Source of the DNA: SAR324 cluster bacterium
Lineage (GTDB): Bacteria > SAR324 > JACQKK01
NCBI GenBank assembly: GCA_022573975.1
Contig: JACZSY010000004.1
Location: forward strand, 1-45,591
DNA: 45,591 nt
Direction: 5' to 3'
A program made the translations under genes and the position numbers. The notes below the pieces were generated by a model. It did not search any database. It was not told the origin of the DNA and was given only the letters and a program-made list of their open reading frames with translations. Shown one piece after another: positions 1-7,276 of the stretch (position 1 is the stretch's first letter; the number at the start of each line of letters is the position of its first letter).

Positions 1-542
1 ATCGTGTTACCAACAATATAACATAAAAACGCCCCTCTCTTTTGGAGAGGGGCAGACCCGGCCACGGTTTTTGTGGCCGGGGCGGGGTGAGGTGCGGCGT
101 GGAAAAAAACATTCCCCCCTTTCAATTCAAAAAAAGCTGAGCTAGAGGGATAGGCATTTTTATTTATACTCCACCCCTTGCCTTTCCCGATAGCAAGGGA
201 ATTCGATCAACGGGTACGCGGGGCCGGGGAGCCGTGATGGTCACCGGCCGGATTTTTTTCACATCACTATTTTCGGGTACTGATGGAGCCTGGACAAAAA
301 AAATTCTCCTTGGAAATAACTGGCTTTTCCAGATCAAGTTATGTTCAATAGTAAAGCAAGGAGGGAGGTTTTTTCCAAGGAGCGAAATTTTACCCCAAAG
401 CAATATTCATCACCGGTGGGGGCGTAACCTTTCGGCGGCTTTAATCGTTTATTACTAGTTAGTGGCGTGAATCTGACCTTCGTGGAGCCAAGCCGGATTT
501 TCGCGGGAAAAGACAATAATTCAGTCTCTCAGGGCTTATTCA
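1..542. other. Intergenic region with two tandem GC hairpins
   Basis: No convincing gene is visible. Positions 31-81 hold two perfect 9-bp hairpins and an overlapping repeat-family sequence, listed separately. The rest is a mix of GC-rich and A/T-rich stretches leading to the response regulator at 543. Its start has only a weak AGGG element at 531-534. I see no clear sigma-70 promoter pair. Confidence 0.5.
31..81. repeat. Tandem hairpins, intergenic repeat family
   Basis: Two perfect 9-bp stems sit side by side: GCCCCTCTC (31-39) with GAGAGGGGC (45-53), and CCCGGCCAC (57-65) with GTGGCCGGG (73-81). Read on the minus strand, the first stem is followed by a GTTTTTA tract, so it could end minus-strand transcription. 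A closely similar stem followed by the same GGGGTGAGGTGC-type flank occurs in opposite orientation at 45484-45517, which points to a dispersed intergenic repeat. Confidence 0.6.
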
Positions 543-1475
543 ATGGCAAAGATTTCCGTATTGTTCGTGGATGACGAGGTCGATATCCGGCAGAGCTTCG
601 AGGACCGTTTCGAGGACCAGTTCATCGTCCACCTGGCCTCCAACGGGGATGAAGCGCTTGAATATTTTCAGCAACAAAACGGCATCAACGTGGTCGTGAC
701 CGATATCCGCATGCCCTCCATGAATGGCCTGGAATTGATTAAAAAGGCCAAGGATGTGGATCCGGACATGGGATTCATCGTGGTCAGCGGACATGGGAAC
801 ACCGACGACGTGATCGAAGCCCTGCGGCTTGGGGCGAGAAATTTCATCCGCAAGCCCTATTCCTTTGGGGAACTGGAAGAGGCCATCATTCTCGAATCCC
901 GCCGCTACCAACTGATCCTCGAAGAGCGCGCCCGCCTGGAAGATGAAAGGGCCACGGAGAAATTCCTGACCTCGTTGGAGAAGATCACTTTCTCCCTCCC
1001 CAGCAAACTGGAATGGGTGACGCCCATCACTTTTCGCCTGGTGGGGGTGATGGAAGCGGTGGGATTGTGCGATGCGGGCGACCGCTCCAATATAGCCCTG
1101 GGATTGATGGAAATCATCACCAACGCCATCGAGCACGGGAACCTGAATTTCAAGTCCGAGGAAAAGCGGGCGATCATCGCCAAGGGAGAGCAACACTACC
1201 TCAATATGGTCGCCGAGCGTGCCGAGATGGAGCCCTATCGAGACCGGAAGGTGGAAATCAGCGCCTCCATCAACCCTGACCAGGCGACCATCCGCATCAA
1301 GGACGATGGCGAGGGATTCGATTATCACAACCTGCCCGATCCGACCGACCCGGAAAACCTGTTCATGCCGAGTGGGAGAGGCATCATGCTGGCCAGTTCC
1401 TTCATCCACGAGGTGAATTACAGTGGCAAGGGCAATGTGGTGACGCTGGTGCATTACAAAAACCGCCCTTCCTGA
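543..1475 (+). CDS. Response regulator fused to RsbW-like ATPase domain
   Basis: A 310-residue cytoplasmic signalling protein. Residues 1-120 form a receiver domain with the acidic pair at Asp10/Asp11, phospho-acceptor Asp54 (TDIRMP) and the conserved Lys104 (RKPYS). After a short helical linker, residues about 140-305 form a GHKL ATPase fold: N-box EIITNAIEHGN, G1 box KDDGEGFD and G2 box GRGIMLASS. There is no HisKA phospho-acceptor histidine. This is the layout of RsbW/SpoIIAB-type ATPases, known to act as anti-sigma factors or as kinases of anti-anti-sigma proteins. The inference is that phosphorylation of the receiver controls the ATPase and, through it, a sigma or STAS partner. No STAS or sigma gene is adjacent. 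The start is supported by the receiver beginning within five residues of Met1. Confidence 0.9.
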   Translation: MAKISVLFVDDEVDIRQSFEDRFEDQFIVHLASNGDEALEYFQQQNGINVVVTDIRMPSMNGLELIKKAKDVDPDMGFIVVSGHGNTDDVIEALRLGARNFIRKPYSFGELEEAIILESRRYQLILEERARLEDERATEKFLTSLEKITFSLPSKLEWVTPITFRLVGVMEAVGLCDAGDRSNIALGLMEIITNAIEHGNLNFKSEEKRAIIAKGEQHYLNMVAERAEMEPYRDRKVEISASINPDQATIRIKDDGEGFDYHNLPDPTDPENLFMPSGRGIMLASSFIHEVNYSGKGNVVTLVHYKNRPS

Positions 1476-2049
1476 GGCGCGGTGCTTTTCATCCAAACCC
1501 TCTCCCGGGTGTCTCGCGCTCCATCGCCGCGCCGTGGGATGCGCCGGTTCCTCCCTGTTTCTCTCCACCCATCCACGGGTTGCTCCCCACCCACAAGGCG
1601 TCCGGGTCATCGTGTCCCTGGGCCCGCCCAAGCCTCGAACACCGCCGGCGCCGGTTTGCCGGTCCGCTCTTGACGGAACCTTCGAAATCTCCCTAAAAGG
1701 GCTGTGACCAACTCAATAAAAGCAGAAGGGGGGCGCCACCGGCGTCCCTCCGGGGGGAAACCTGGAAAAGTTTCAGCAAACTTTTTTGCAGGAAAAACAA
1801 GTATTTCAACCTCTCATTCCAGTATCTTGTTGAAAGTTTTCATCCATTTTTTCCAAAAAATGGTCGGGGGTATGAGGGATGAAATCCCCCACGCATTTGG
1901 TTGGTCACAGGCCTTCTAAATGCTGTTGGAAGGGCGAAGCTGTTAGGATTGACCCATGGAATTCAATAGCGCTGGAATGATCCTGGTGGAATCTTTTTTG
2001 GGTATTTTCCCCGCCGCTTGCGGCGATGCCGTTTTTTGAGGAGGTGGTT
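1476..2049. other. Intergenic region before fprA
   Basis: No protein-like reading frame is convincing here. An A/T-rich palindrome, CCATTTTTT (1844-1852) with AAAAAATGG (1855-1863), lies mid-region. A GC hairpin, CGCCGC-TT-GCGGCG (2012-2025), followed by T6 at 2032-2037, sits directly before the ribosome binding site of the next gene. The first 200 bases look like unconstrained GC-rich spacer. Confidence 0.45.
2012..2037 (+). terminator. Terminator-like hairpin before the fprA RBS
   Basis: CGCCGC (2012-2017) and GCGGCG (2020-2025) can pair across a TT spacer, so in practice the inner pair opens. T6 follows at 2032-2037. It lies upstream of the GAGGAGGT ribosome binding site at 2038-2045, so it may be a weak terminator or attenuator in the leader. 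The short stem and six-base gap before the T tract keep confidence low. Confidence 0.3.
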
Positions 2050-3444
2050 TTGGCCGATTTTATTGGAAGCGCAAACGCACCGGCTCGGGTGGCCGTGATC
2101 GGTTCCGGGCCCGCCGGTTTTTACGCCTGCGAGGCATTCCTGAAGCAAGCCGATACGAGGGTGCGCGTGGATCTTTTCGACCGCCTGCCCACCCCTTATG
2201 GACTGGTGCGGGGCGGCGTGGCGCCGGATCATCAGAAGATAAAATCGGTGATCCGCTTGTTCGAACGAACCGCCGGCCGCGAGGGTTTCCGTTTTTTCGG
2301 CAACGTGTCCTATGGGCAGGACCTGACCCTGGAGGATTTTCTCGCCCATTACCACCAGGTGTTGTTTTGCACCGGGGCCGAGACGGACCGCCGCATGGGG
2401 ATCGAAGGCGAAGACCTGCCCGGCAGCTTTCCCGCCACCCAGTTCGTGGGGTGGTACAACGGACACCCCGATTACCGCCACCTCCGCTTCGACCTGAGCG
2501 GTGAAAACGCCGCCGTGATCGGAAACGGCAACGTCGCCATGGACGTGGTGCGGATTCTGGCCAAACCCGCGGCGTCCCTGGCGGATACCGACATCGCCGA
2601 TTATGCCCTGGAAGCCCTGCGCCACAGCCGCATCAAGACCCTCTGGCTGTTGGGGAGGCGCGGCCCGGCCCAGGCGGCGTTCACCAACCCGGAAATCCGC
2701 GAACTGGCCGCCATCGATGGCTGCGACCTGGTATTGCAACCCTCCGAGGTGGAACTGGATGTTCTCAGCCGCGAATTTCTCGATGGCGTCAAGGACCCCG
2801 TCCATCAACGCAACATGGATATTCTCACCGCCCACCTGGAAAAAGGGGAAGGCCGGCAGGAACGCAAAATCCGGGCGCGGTTTTTTGTCTCCCCCACCGC
2901 GGTGCTGGGCGCCGAACGGGTGGAAGGCCTGCGGCTGGAACGAAACAAGCTGGTCAAGGACGATTCGGGCGCCCTGCGGGCACGGGGCACGGGTGAAATG
3001 GAGGAAATTCCCGTGGAGCTGGTGTTCCGCTCCATCGGCTACCGGGGGATCGCCCTGCCCGGGCTGCCTTTCGACGAGCGGGCCGGGATCATTCCCAACG
3101 TGGACGGGCGCATGGTGGAAAGCCCCGGCGGCGCCACGGTGCCCCGGCTTTATGTGGCCGGATGGATCAAGCGCGGCCCCTCCGGAGTGATCGGCACCAA
3201 CAAACCCGACGCCATCGCCACCGTGCGGGCCATGCTGGAGGACCTCCCCCGGCAAACCTTCCCCGAGGCGTTGGCCCTCGCGGACGAGGCGGTGCCCACC
3301 CTGCTGTCACAAAAAGGCGTGCGCGCCGTCGGCTTCGAGGATTGGAAGCGGCTGGACCAGTTGGAGGTCGAGCGGGGGAAACCCGCCGGCAAGCCCAGGG
3401 AAAAATTCACCACCATCGCCACCATGCTCGACGCGCTTTCCTAG
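2050..3444 (+). CDS. fprA: Ferredoxin--NADP+ reductase, FprA/adrenodoxin reductase family
   Basis: A soluble FAD enzyme that moves electrons between NADP(H) and ferredoxin. Family hallmarks are all present: the FAD-binding VAVIGSGPAGFYA near the N-terminus, LVRGGVAPDHQKIKSV, the NADP-binding AVIGNGNVAMDVVRIL, and the C-terminal GVIGTNKPDAIATV that closes over the flavin. At about 464 residues it is normal family length. An ATG at 2026 would add eight residues, but the strong GAGGAGGT at 2038-2045 lies inside that extension and is correctly spaced for the TTG at 2050, so I chose TTG. The gene stands alone with more than 400 bases on each side. No ferredoxin gene is adjacent, so the physiological partner is unknown. 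Confidence 0.93.
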   Translation: MADFIGSANAPARVAVIGSGPAGFYACEAFLKQADTRVRVDLFDRLPTPYGLVRGGVAPDHQKIKSVIRLFERTAGREGFRFFGNVSYGQDLTLEDFLAHYHQVLFCTGAETDRRMGIEGEDLPGSFPATQFVGWYNGHPDYRHLRFDLSGENAAVIGNGNVAMDVVRILAKPAASLADTDIADYALEALRHSRIKTLWLLGRRGPAQAAFTNPEIRELAAIDGCDLVLQPSEVELDVLSREFLDGVKDPVHQRNMDILTAHLEKGEGRQERKIRARFFVSPTAVLGAERVEGLRLERNKLVKDDSGALRARGTGEMEEIPVELVFRSIGYRGIALPGLPFDERAGIIPNVDGRMVESPGGATVPRLYVAGWIKRGPSGVIGTNKPDAIATVRAMLEDLPRQTFPEALALADEAVPTLLSQKGVRAVGFEDWKRLDQLEVERGKPAGKPREKFTTIATMLDALS

Positions 3445-3893
3445 CATCCCCGCGACCGGCTCCGCATCCTTTCAATTTGGCCTCCCGCTCATGCGGCAGC
3501 AACCGCGAACTGCTTTGGAACCGCCATAAACTGCATGGCGGGTCTGGGGTGAGGCCTCGTTGGAAGAACCTCGATCATCCAATCCACCCACCCCATGAAT
3601 AGAAAGCTCCCCTCCCTGCGAACTGTATAGACCGGAGAAGGAGGGAGGAGGCCGAAGAGCCTGCCGAAGGCCGGAAGTTGAGGCTTCGTAGCGTCGAAAC
3701 CACCCACCCCGTCCAATTTACCCTACCCCCCCCTCCTTCGCCCACCACGGAACCCTGGAAATGTGGAAAAAAGGATCGGCCATGGCGAATGGACTTCGAT
3801 TTGCATCGAACATAATCGCAACATCGCAAAACAGTTCAAGGAGGAATTCCCTGCATCGGGGTTTGGAAAACCCAAGTTCGAAGGAGTTTGAGT
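3445..3893. other. Intergenic region with imperfect direct repeats
   Basis: I see no supported gene. GAGGCCTCGT (3551-3560) and GAGGCTTCGT (3680-3689) are each followed by an identical CCACCCACCCC (3584-3594 and 3700-3710), giving an imperfect direct duplication about 120 bases apart. A purine-rich GGAGAAGGAGGGAGGAGG stretch lies between. The last 100 bases are less GC-rich and lead to the PilZ-like gene. Confidence 0.4.
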
Positions 3894-4265
3894 ATGAAAT
3901 CAGGAACCGGCCTCACAGCGAGGACTCCCGGTGAAAGAAACCTGATCGATGCAAATGTGAGGGAAGCGGAAGCGGCGAACAAGGATATCGTCATCCGCTC
4001 CATGGAGGACAGTAACATTGAAGGGCTGGAAGCCTATCCCGATGGCATCAGTTTTCGATCCTCCCGCGGCCTCGCCGGGGGGAGCAGGATCGAGATTGTG
4101 CTTTGCAATACGATCCTGGTGGACGCCGAAGTGGTTGGAGTCATTATTTTGCCCAAAAGCACGGGTGGCGGATACATCATCCGCGCCCGATTCTGTAATC
4201 TGTCCCCTCAGTTTCTGGCATTGATTCACACGGAAATTTCACACATTTTCAAGACGGGCCGCTGA
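3894..4265 (+). CDS. Divergent PilZ-like domain protein
   Basis: A 123-residue soluble protein. The central part (SFRSSRGLAGGSRIEIVL, then an alternating hydrophobic strand and a GGGYIIRARF strand) resembles the beta-barrel of PilZ domains, with an acidic, likely disordered N-terminus. The canonical c-di-GMP signature is not intact: no clear RxxxR arm is visible and DxSxxG is at most the degenerate PDGISF. It may therefore be a non-binding PilZ or a look-alike. The ATG at 3894 is preceded by AAGGAG (3881-3886) at good spacing. A TTG two codons earlier is less likely. The stop codon lies in the loop of a strong hairpin, which suggests a monocistronic transcript. Confidence 0.6.
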   Translation: MKSGTGLTARTPGERNLIDANVREAEAANKDIVIRSMEDSNIEGLEAYPDGISFRSSRGLAGGSRIEIVLCNTILVDAEVVGVIILPKSTGGGYIIRARFCNLSPQFLALIHTEISHIFKTGR

Positions 4266-4277
4266 CCGCGGCCCGTC
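4253..4277 (+). terminator. 10-bp GC hairpin with stop codon in its loop
   Basis: GACGGGCCGC (4253-4262) pairs perfectly with GCGGCCCGTC (4268-4277), and the five-base loop starts with the TGA stop of the PilZ-like gene. No T tract follows, so this is either a non-canonical terminator or an mRNA 3'-end stabiliser that separates the gene from the downstream glycosyltransferase. Confidence 0.55.
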
Positions 4278-4358
4278 CTCCCGCGAACACATTCCGGCAC
4301 GGTGTTCATTGACAGCCTTCCCTGTCCCTGTTTTCCAAGCGCCGCCGGGGGGGGGTCG

Positions 4359-5939
4359 ATGTTGATCCGTTGTTATGCCCTTTCGCCGCGCACCCGCCTG
4401 GAGGCCTCGCCAAACCGCCGCTTGGTCTGCGACGCGCCGTTGCAATCGGCCTCGCTGGGAGAGGGCGAATGGGCCTTGCTGAAGGCCCTCCGGCCCGGCG
4501 CGCCGATCGATGGCTACCTGACCGGCCTCACCCCGCAATGGACCGATTTCCTCGATGCCCTGGCGGCGCGGGGCTTTTTAAGCGCCAGCTACCGCACCAG
4601 GCCGCCACGGATCTGGCCCAGTGCCGAGGTGATCATTCCGGTTTACGGCAACGCGCGGGGATTGGCGCGCTGCCTGGAAGCGCTGGGCGCGCAGACCTAC
4701 CCCCGCGAACGCCTGCGGGTGACGGTGGTCGACGATGCCTCGCCCACCCCCCTCGCCGCGTCACTGGCCGGCATGGACTTCGCCGGGTTGCCTCTGCGCT
4801 GGCTGCGGAGCCCCCGCAACCTGGGCCCCGCCTCGGCCCGCAACCTGGGAGCGGGCGCGCCCTGGAGCGGACGGGAAGCGGAGGGGGATGAAACCCCGCC
4901 GGAAGTGTTGGCCTTCGTGGACAGCGATTGCGTGCCCGCCACGGATTGGCTGGCCGGATTGGCCGCCGTGCTGGAAACCCCGGGAGGCGACACCGTGGGT
5001 ATAGACACCGTGGGCAGCGACTCCGTGGGCATAGACGCCGTGGGGGGCGGCGTGGTTCCCCTGGACAGCGCTTCCTTGCTGGGCCGTTACGAGGGCGCCT
5101 GCTCGTCCCTGGTGCTGGGCCATGCGCCCGGCGCGGCGGGGTGGATCGGGCATCGGTTTTCCTACCTGCCTTCCTGCAATCTCGCGGTGCGCAGGGAGGC
5201 CTTTGAACGGGTGGGGGGGTTCAGGGAGGGCTGGCGCACCGGAGAGGACGTGGATTTCAGCTGGCGCCTGGCCGGGCAGGGATTCCGCATGTTTTACCTG
5301 CCCCAGGCCACCGTGGCCCACGACTTCAGGGTGCGCTGGGGCGCCTTCATGCAGCGCCGCCGGGTCTATGCCCGCTCCGAAGCCAGGTTGCGCCGCCATC
5401 ATCCCGGCCGCTTCCGGGTTCCCCTGCGATGGAGCGGGTGGGCCCTGCTGGGCGGGGTCTGCGGGGCGTTGCTCACCGGATCGCCCCTGTGGTTGCTGAT
5501 ATCGCTGGCCGCCTGGCTGATCCCGGCGCTGCGTCCGATCCTGCCGGGAGCCGCCTGGGGAAGGACCGGGTGGATTTTTTCCATGCCCTGGCCGCTTAAA
5601 ACCCGCCTGGCCGCATCGCTTCGCGCCCTGGCCGGGGTGTTGATTCACCATGGACGCAACTCCGCGCGGCAGTCGATGGCCGCCTGGCTGGTGCTGCTGG
5701 CCGTGTGGCCCGAATTGTGGCCGGCCGCGCTGGCCGTGTTCTCACTGGGCGCCTCCGGGGACTGGATCGCCCGTCGTTCCGGCCTCCTCCCCGGCCTCCG
5801 CCGGTCACGGCTCACCCCGCCGGAATTCCTGGCGGGGTATGCGGGAGAAATCCTGGCCTACAGCCTGGGACGCATCGAGGGAACGGCGCTGGATGTGCTC
5901 TCCCGGATTCGGCGCGGGATGCGGGCTTTGAGGAGATAG
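4359..5939 (+). CDS. Membrane GT2 glycosyltransferase resembling MftF
   Basis: About 526 residues. The N-terminal ~85 residues (YALSPRTRLEASPNRRLV ... LLKALRPGAPIDG) resemble the PqqD-like module found in front of the mycofactocin glycosyltransferase MftF. A GT-A family 2 domain follows, with EVIIPVYGNARGL, VVDDASPTP, the metal-binding FVDSDCVP and the acceptor/base region WRTGEDVDFSWRL, then VAHDFR. The C-terminal ~170 residues contain several hydrophobic segments. MftF is known to attach beta-1,4-glucose units to premycofactocin. Whether this protein does so is inference, since no mftA, mftC, mftD or mftE is visible. A four-unit pentapeptide repeat (about residues 211-230) interrupts the GT-A domain just after the DSD motif. 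I prefer ATG 4359 over GTG 4302 because homology starts there and a G-rich SD-like run precedes it. Confidence 0.72.
   Translation: MLIRCYALSPRTRLEASPNRRLVCDAPLQSASLGEGEWALLKALRPGAPIDGYLTGLTPQWTDFLDALAARGFLSASYRTRPPRIWPSAEVIIPVYGNARGLARCLEALGAQTYPRERLRVTVVDDASPTPLAASLAGMDFAGLPLRWLRSPRNLGPASARNLGAGAPWSGREAEGDETPPEVLAFVDSDCVPATDWLAGLAAVLETPGGDTVGIDTVGSDSVGIDAVGGGVVPLDSASLLGRYEGACSSLVLGHAPGAAGWIGHRFSYLPSCNLAVRREAFERVGGFREGWRTGEDVDFSWRLAGQGFRMFYLPQATVAHDFRVRWGAFMQRRRVYARSEARLRRHHPGRFRVPLRWSGWALLGGVCGALLTGSPLWLLISLAAWLIPALRPILPGAAWGRTGWIFSMPWPLKTRLAASLRALAGVLIHHGRNSARQSMAAWLVLLAVWPELWPAALAVFSLGASGDWIARRSGLLPGLRRSRLTPPEFLAGYAGEILAYSLGRIEGTALDVLSRIRRGMRALRR
4989..5048 (+). repeat. 4 x 15-bp in-frame repeat in glycosyltransferase
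   Basis: Four contiguous 15-bp units (4989-5003, 5004-5018, 5019-5033, 5034-5048) of the form GACnCCGTGGGnnnn encode DTVGI, DTVGS, DSVGI and DAVGG. The repeat sits in a surface loop of the GT-A domain, directly before the strand reading GGVVPL. Confidence 0.9.
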
Positions 5940-6183
5940 GGGAACCGCGGACGGGGGAGACGATCCGGTGGTGGTGACGGTAACGTTGGCCCAACCGTCC
6001 AGGGGAAATAAAAAACCGGCCTCCGGAAGCCAGATGGAAAAAAATTCGAAAAAATTTTGGGGAAAACTGTTGCGAAAACTCAGAAAAACACCTCTCAGGC
6101 CAGTAAATCCCTTGTGTTGCGGGGTCATCGCCGCGAATTTTCACTTCGCCGGGTGTGCCGGGAAGGCTCCCGATCCGGCAAGG

Positions 6184-6214
6184 TTGCCATTGGGAAAGGT
6201 TTGTGATTTATACT
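6184..6214 (+). promoter_or_regulatory. Candidate sigma-70 promoter for act operon
   Basis: TTGCCA (6184-6189), a 19-base spacer, then TATACT (6209-6214). The spacer is at the long end. The predicted start near 6221 would give a leader of about 260 bases containing the tandem repeat at 6388-6418. Confidence 0.4.
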
Positions 6215-6387
6215 GGCTCTGGAACCGCTGCTTGACGCACGTCTTTTTTTGATGAAAATCCCGGCATTGCCGGATTGGCTCTTCCTTGATATTGGTTTAT
6301 TCCCTTCGATGAACTCCGACCCAATCACCGCGCCTCCGTTCGTGGAATCTGAAAAAGCTCTTACCGAATCCTTTTGCAAGCCGGGTC

Positions 6388-6418
6388 GTTTAAAAGCTGG
6401 GCTGTTTAAAGCTGAGCC
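6388..6418. repeat. Tandem direct repeat before actA
   Basis: GTTTAAAAGCTGGGCT (6388-6403) is followed directly by GTTTAAAGCTGAGCC (6404-6418). Two adjacent near-identical sites 65 bases before the start codon could be a paired regulator site, or simply a tandem duplication like the others in this window. Confidence 0.55.
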
Positions 6419-6482
6419 GTAAAGCCATGGCAACCCTGACTCCGGGAAACACCCTTTGACTCAACCAGTATTGGGAGACTTG

Positions 6483-7196
6483 ATGAATCACAACCGCCGC
6501 GAAAGGTCTTTGGCACGGTGGAAGGTCAAATTCTGGGCAGGTTATGTCCTCCTGGCCGGGGCCTTGGCGATCCTTTCCACGGGGATTCTTTCCACCCCGG
6601 TATCCGCGCAGCAGAAATTGCTGACCAATGCGGATGTGGCGAAGATAGACGCGGGAACCGAAGACATCCGCCAGCCCATCAAATTCAGCCATAAGATTCA
6701 CGCCACCGACAACCAGATCGATTGCCAATACTGTCATATTTATGCCCGCCGATCTTTTCCCGCCGGCGCCCCGCCCGTGGCCATTTGCGCCGGCTGCCAC
6801 AAGTTTGTAGGCAAGGATTTGGATGAGGTGAAAAAGGTGATGGGGTACTGGGAGCGGAAAGAAGCGATTCCGTGGGTGAAGATTCACGATGTACCCGATT
6901 ACGTGCGCTTCCCCCATTACAAGCACATCAACGCCAAGAACGAAAAATATCAAAATGGCGTCCCCTGCAAGGACTGTCATGGGGACATCGGAGCGATGGA
7001 CGTGGTGAAGAAGCAATTTGACGATTTCGGACTGATGGGCTGGTGCCTGAAATGCCATTTGACCATCAAGGGCACATTTGAACAAAAGCGGGCCATCGCC
7101 TCCGTGGCCAATCCGAGAAAATTGAAATACGCCAAACATCCCAGCGGGAATTACGACCGGCCCAGGCTGACCGACTGCCTGACCTGTCACTATTGA
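6483..7196 (+). CDS. actA: ACIII subunit ActA, pentaheme cytochrome c
   Basis: A 237-residue membrane-anchored periplasmic cytochrome. After one N-terminal transmembrane segment (VLLAGALAILSTG) come five CxxCH heme sites: CQYCH, CAGCH, CKDCH, CLKCH and CLTCH, the last ending one residue from the C-terminus. Five hemes is the known count for ActA, the subunit that relays electrons from the complex toward the cytochrome c or oxidase acceptor. ATG 6483 is preceded by GGGAG (6473-6477). The TTG at 6456 and TTG at 6480 are less likely. The stop lies just before the actB leader, and actB follows after about 80 bases, so the operon starts here. Confidence 0.95.
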   Translation: MNHNRRERSLARWKVKFWAGYVLLAGALAILSTGILSTPVSAQQKLLTNADVAKIDAGTEDIRQPIKFSHKIHATDNQIDCQYCHIYARRSFPAGAPPVAICAGCHKFVGKDLDEVKKVMGYWERKEAIPWVKIHDVPDYVRFPHYKHINAKNEKYQNGVPCKDCHGDIGAMDVVKKQFDDFGLMGWCLKCHLTIKGTFEQKRAIASVANPRKLKYAKHPSGNYDRPRLTDCLTCHY

Positions 7197-7276
7197 CCCG
7201 GAAAACTTTTGGCCCGGAAACCTTGTCTAGCGCCATCGATATAATTTTGCACGACAACCCAGGAGAGACCCTGATC

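Larger units (their letters stand above)
5940..6482. other. Upstream region of the ACIII operon
   Basis: I see no supported gene in this region. It contains an A/T-rich tract (about 6033-6095) inside otherwise GC-rich DNA, a candidate promoter at 6184-6214, and a tandem direct repeat at 6388-6418 close to the actA start. This is the expected place for control of the act operon. Confidence 0.55.

Noticed and set aside
1963-3255. 430-codon minus-strand frame over fprA
   Set aside because: Shadow of the reductase gene, with no ribosome binding site and no recognisable domain; fprA motifs are on the plus strand.
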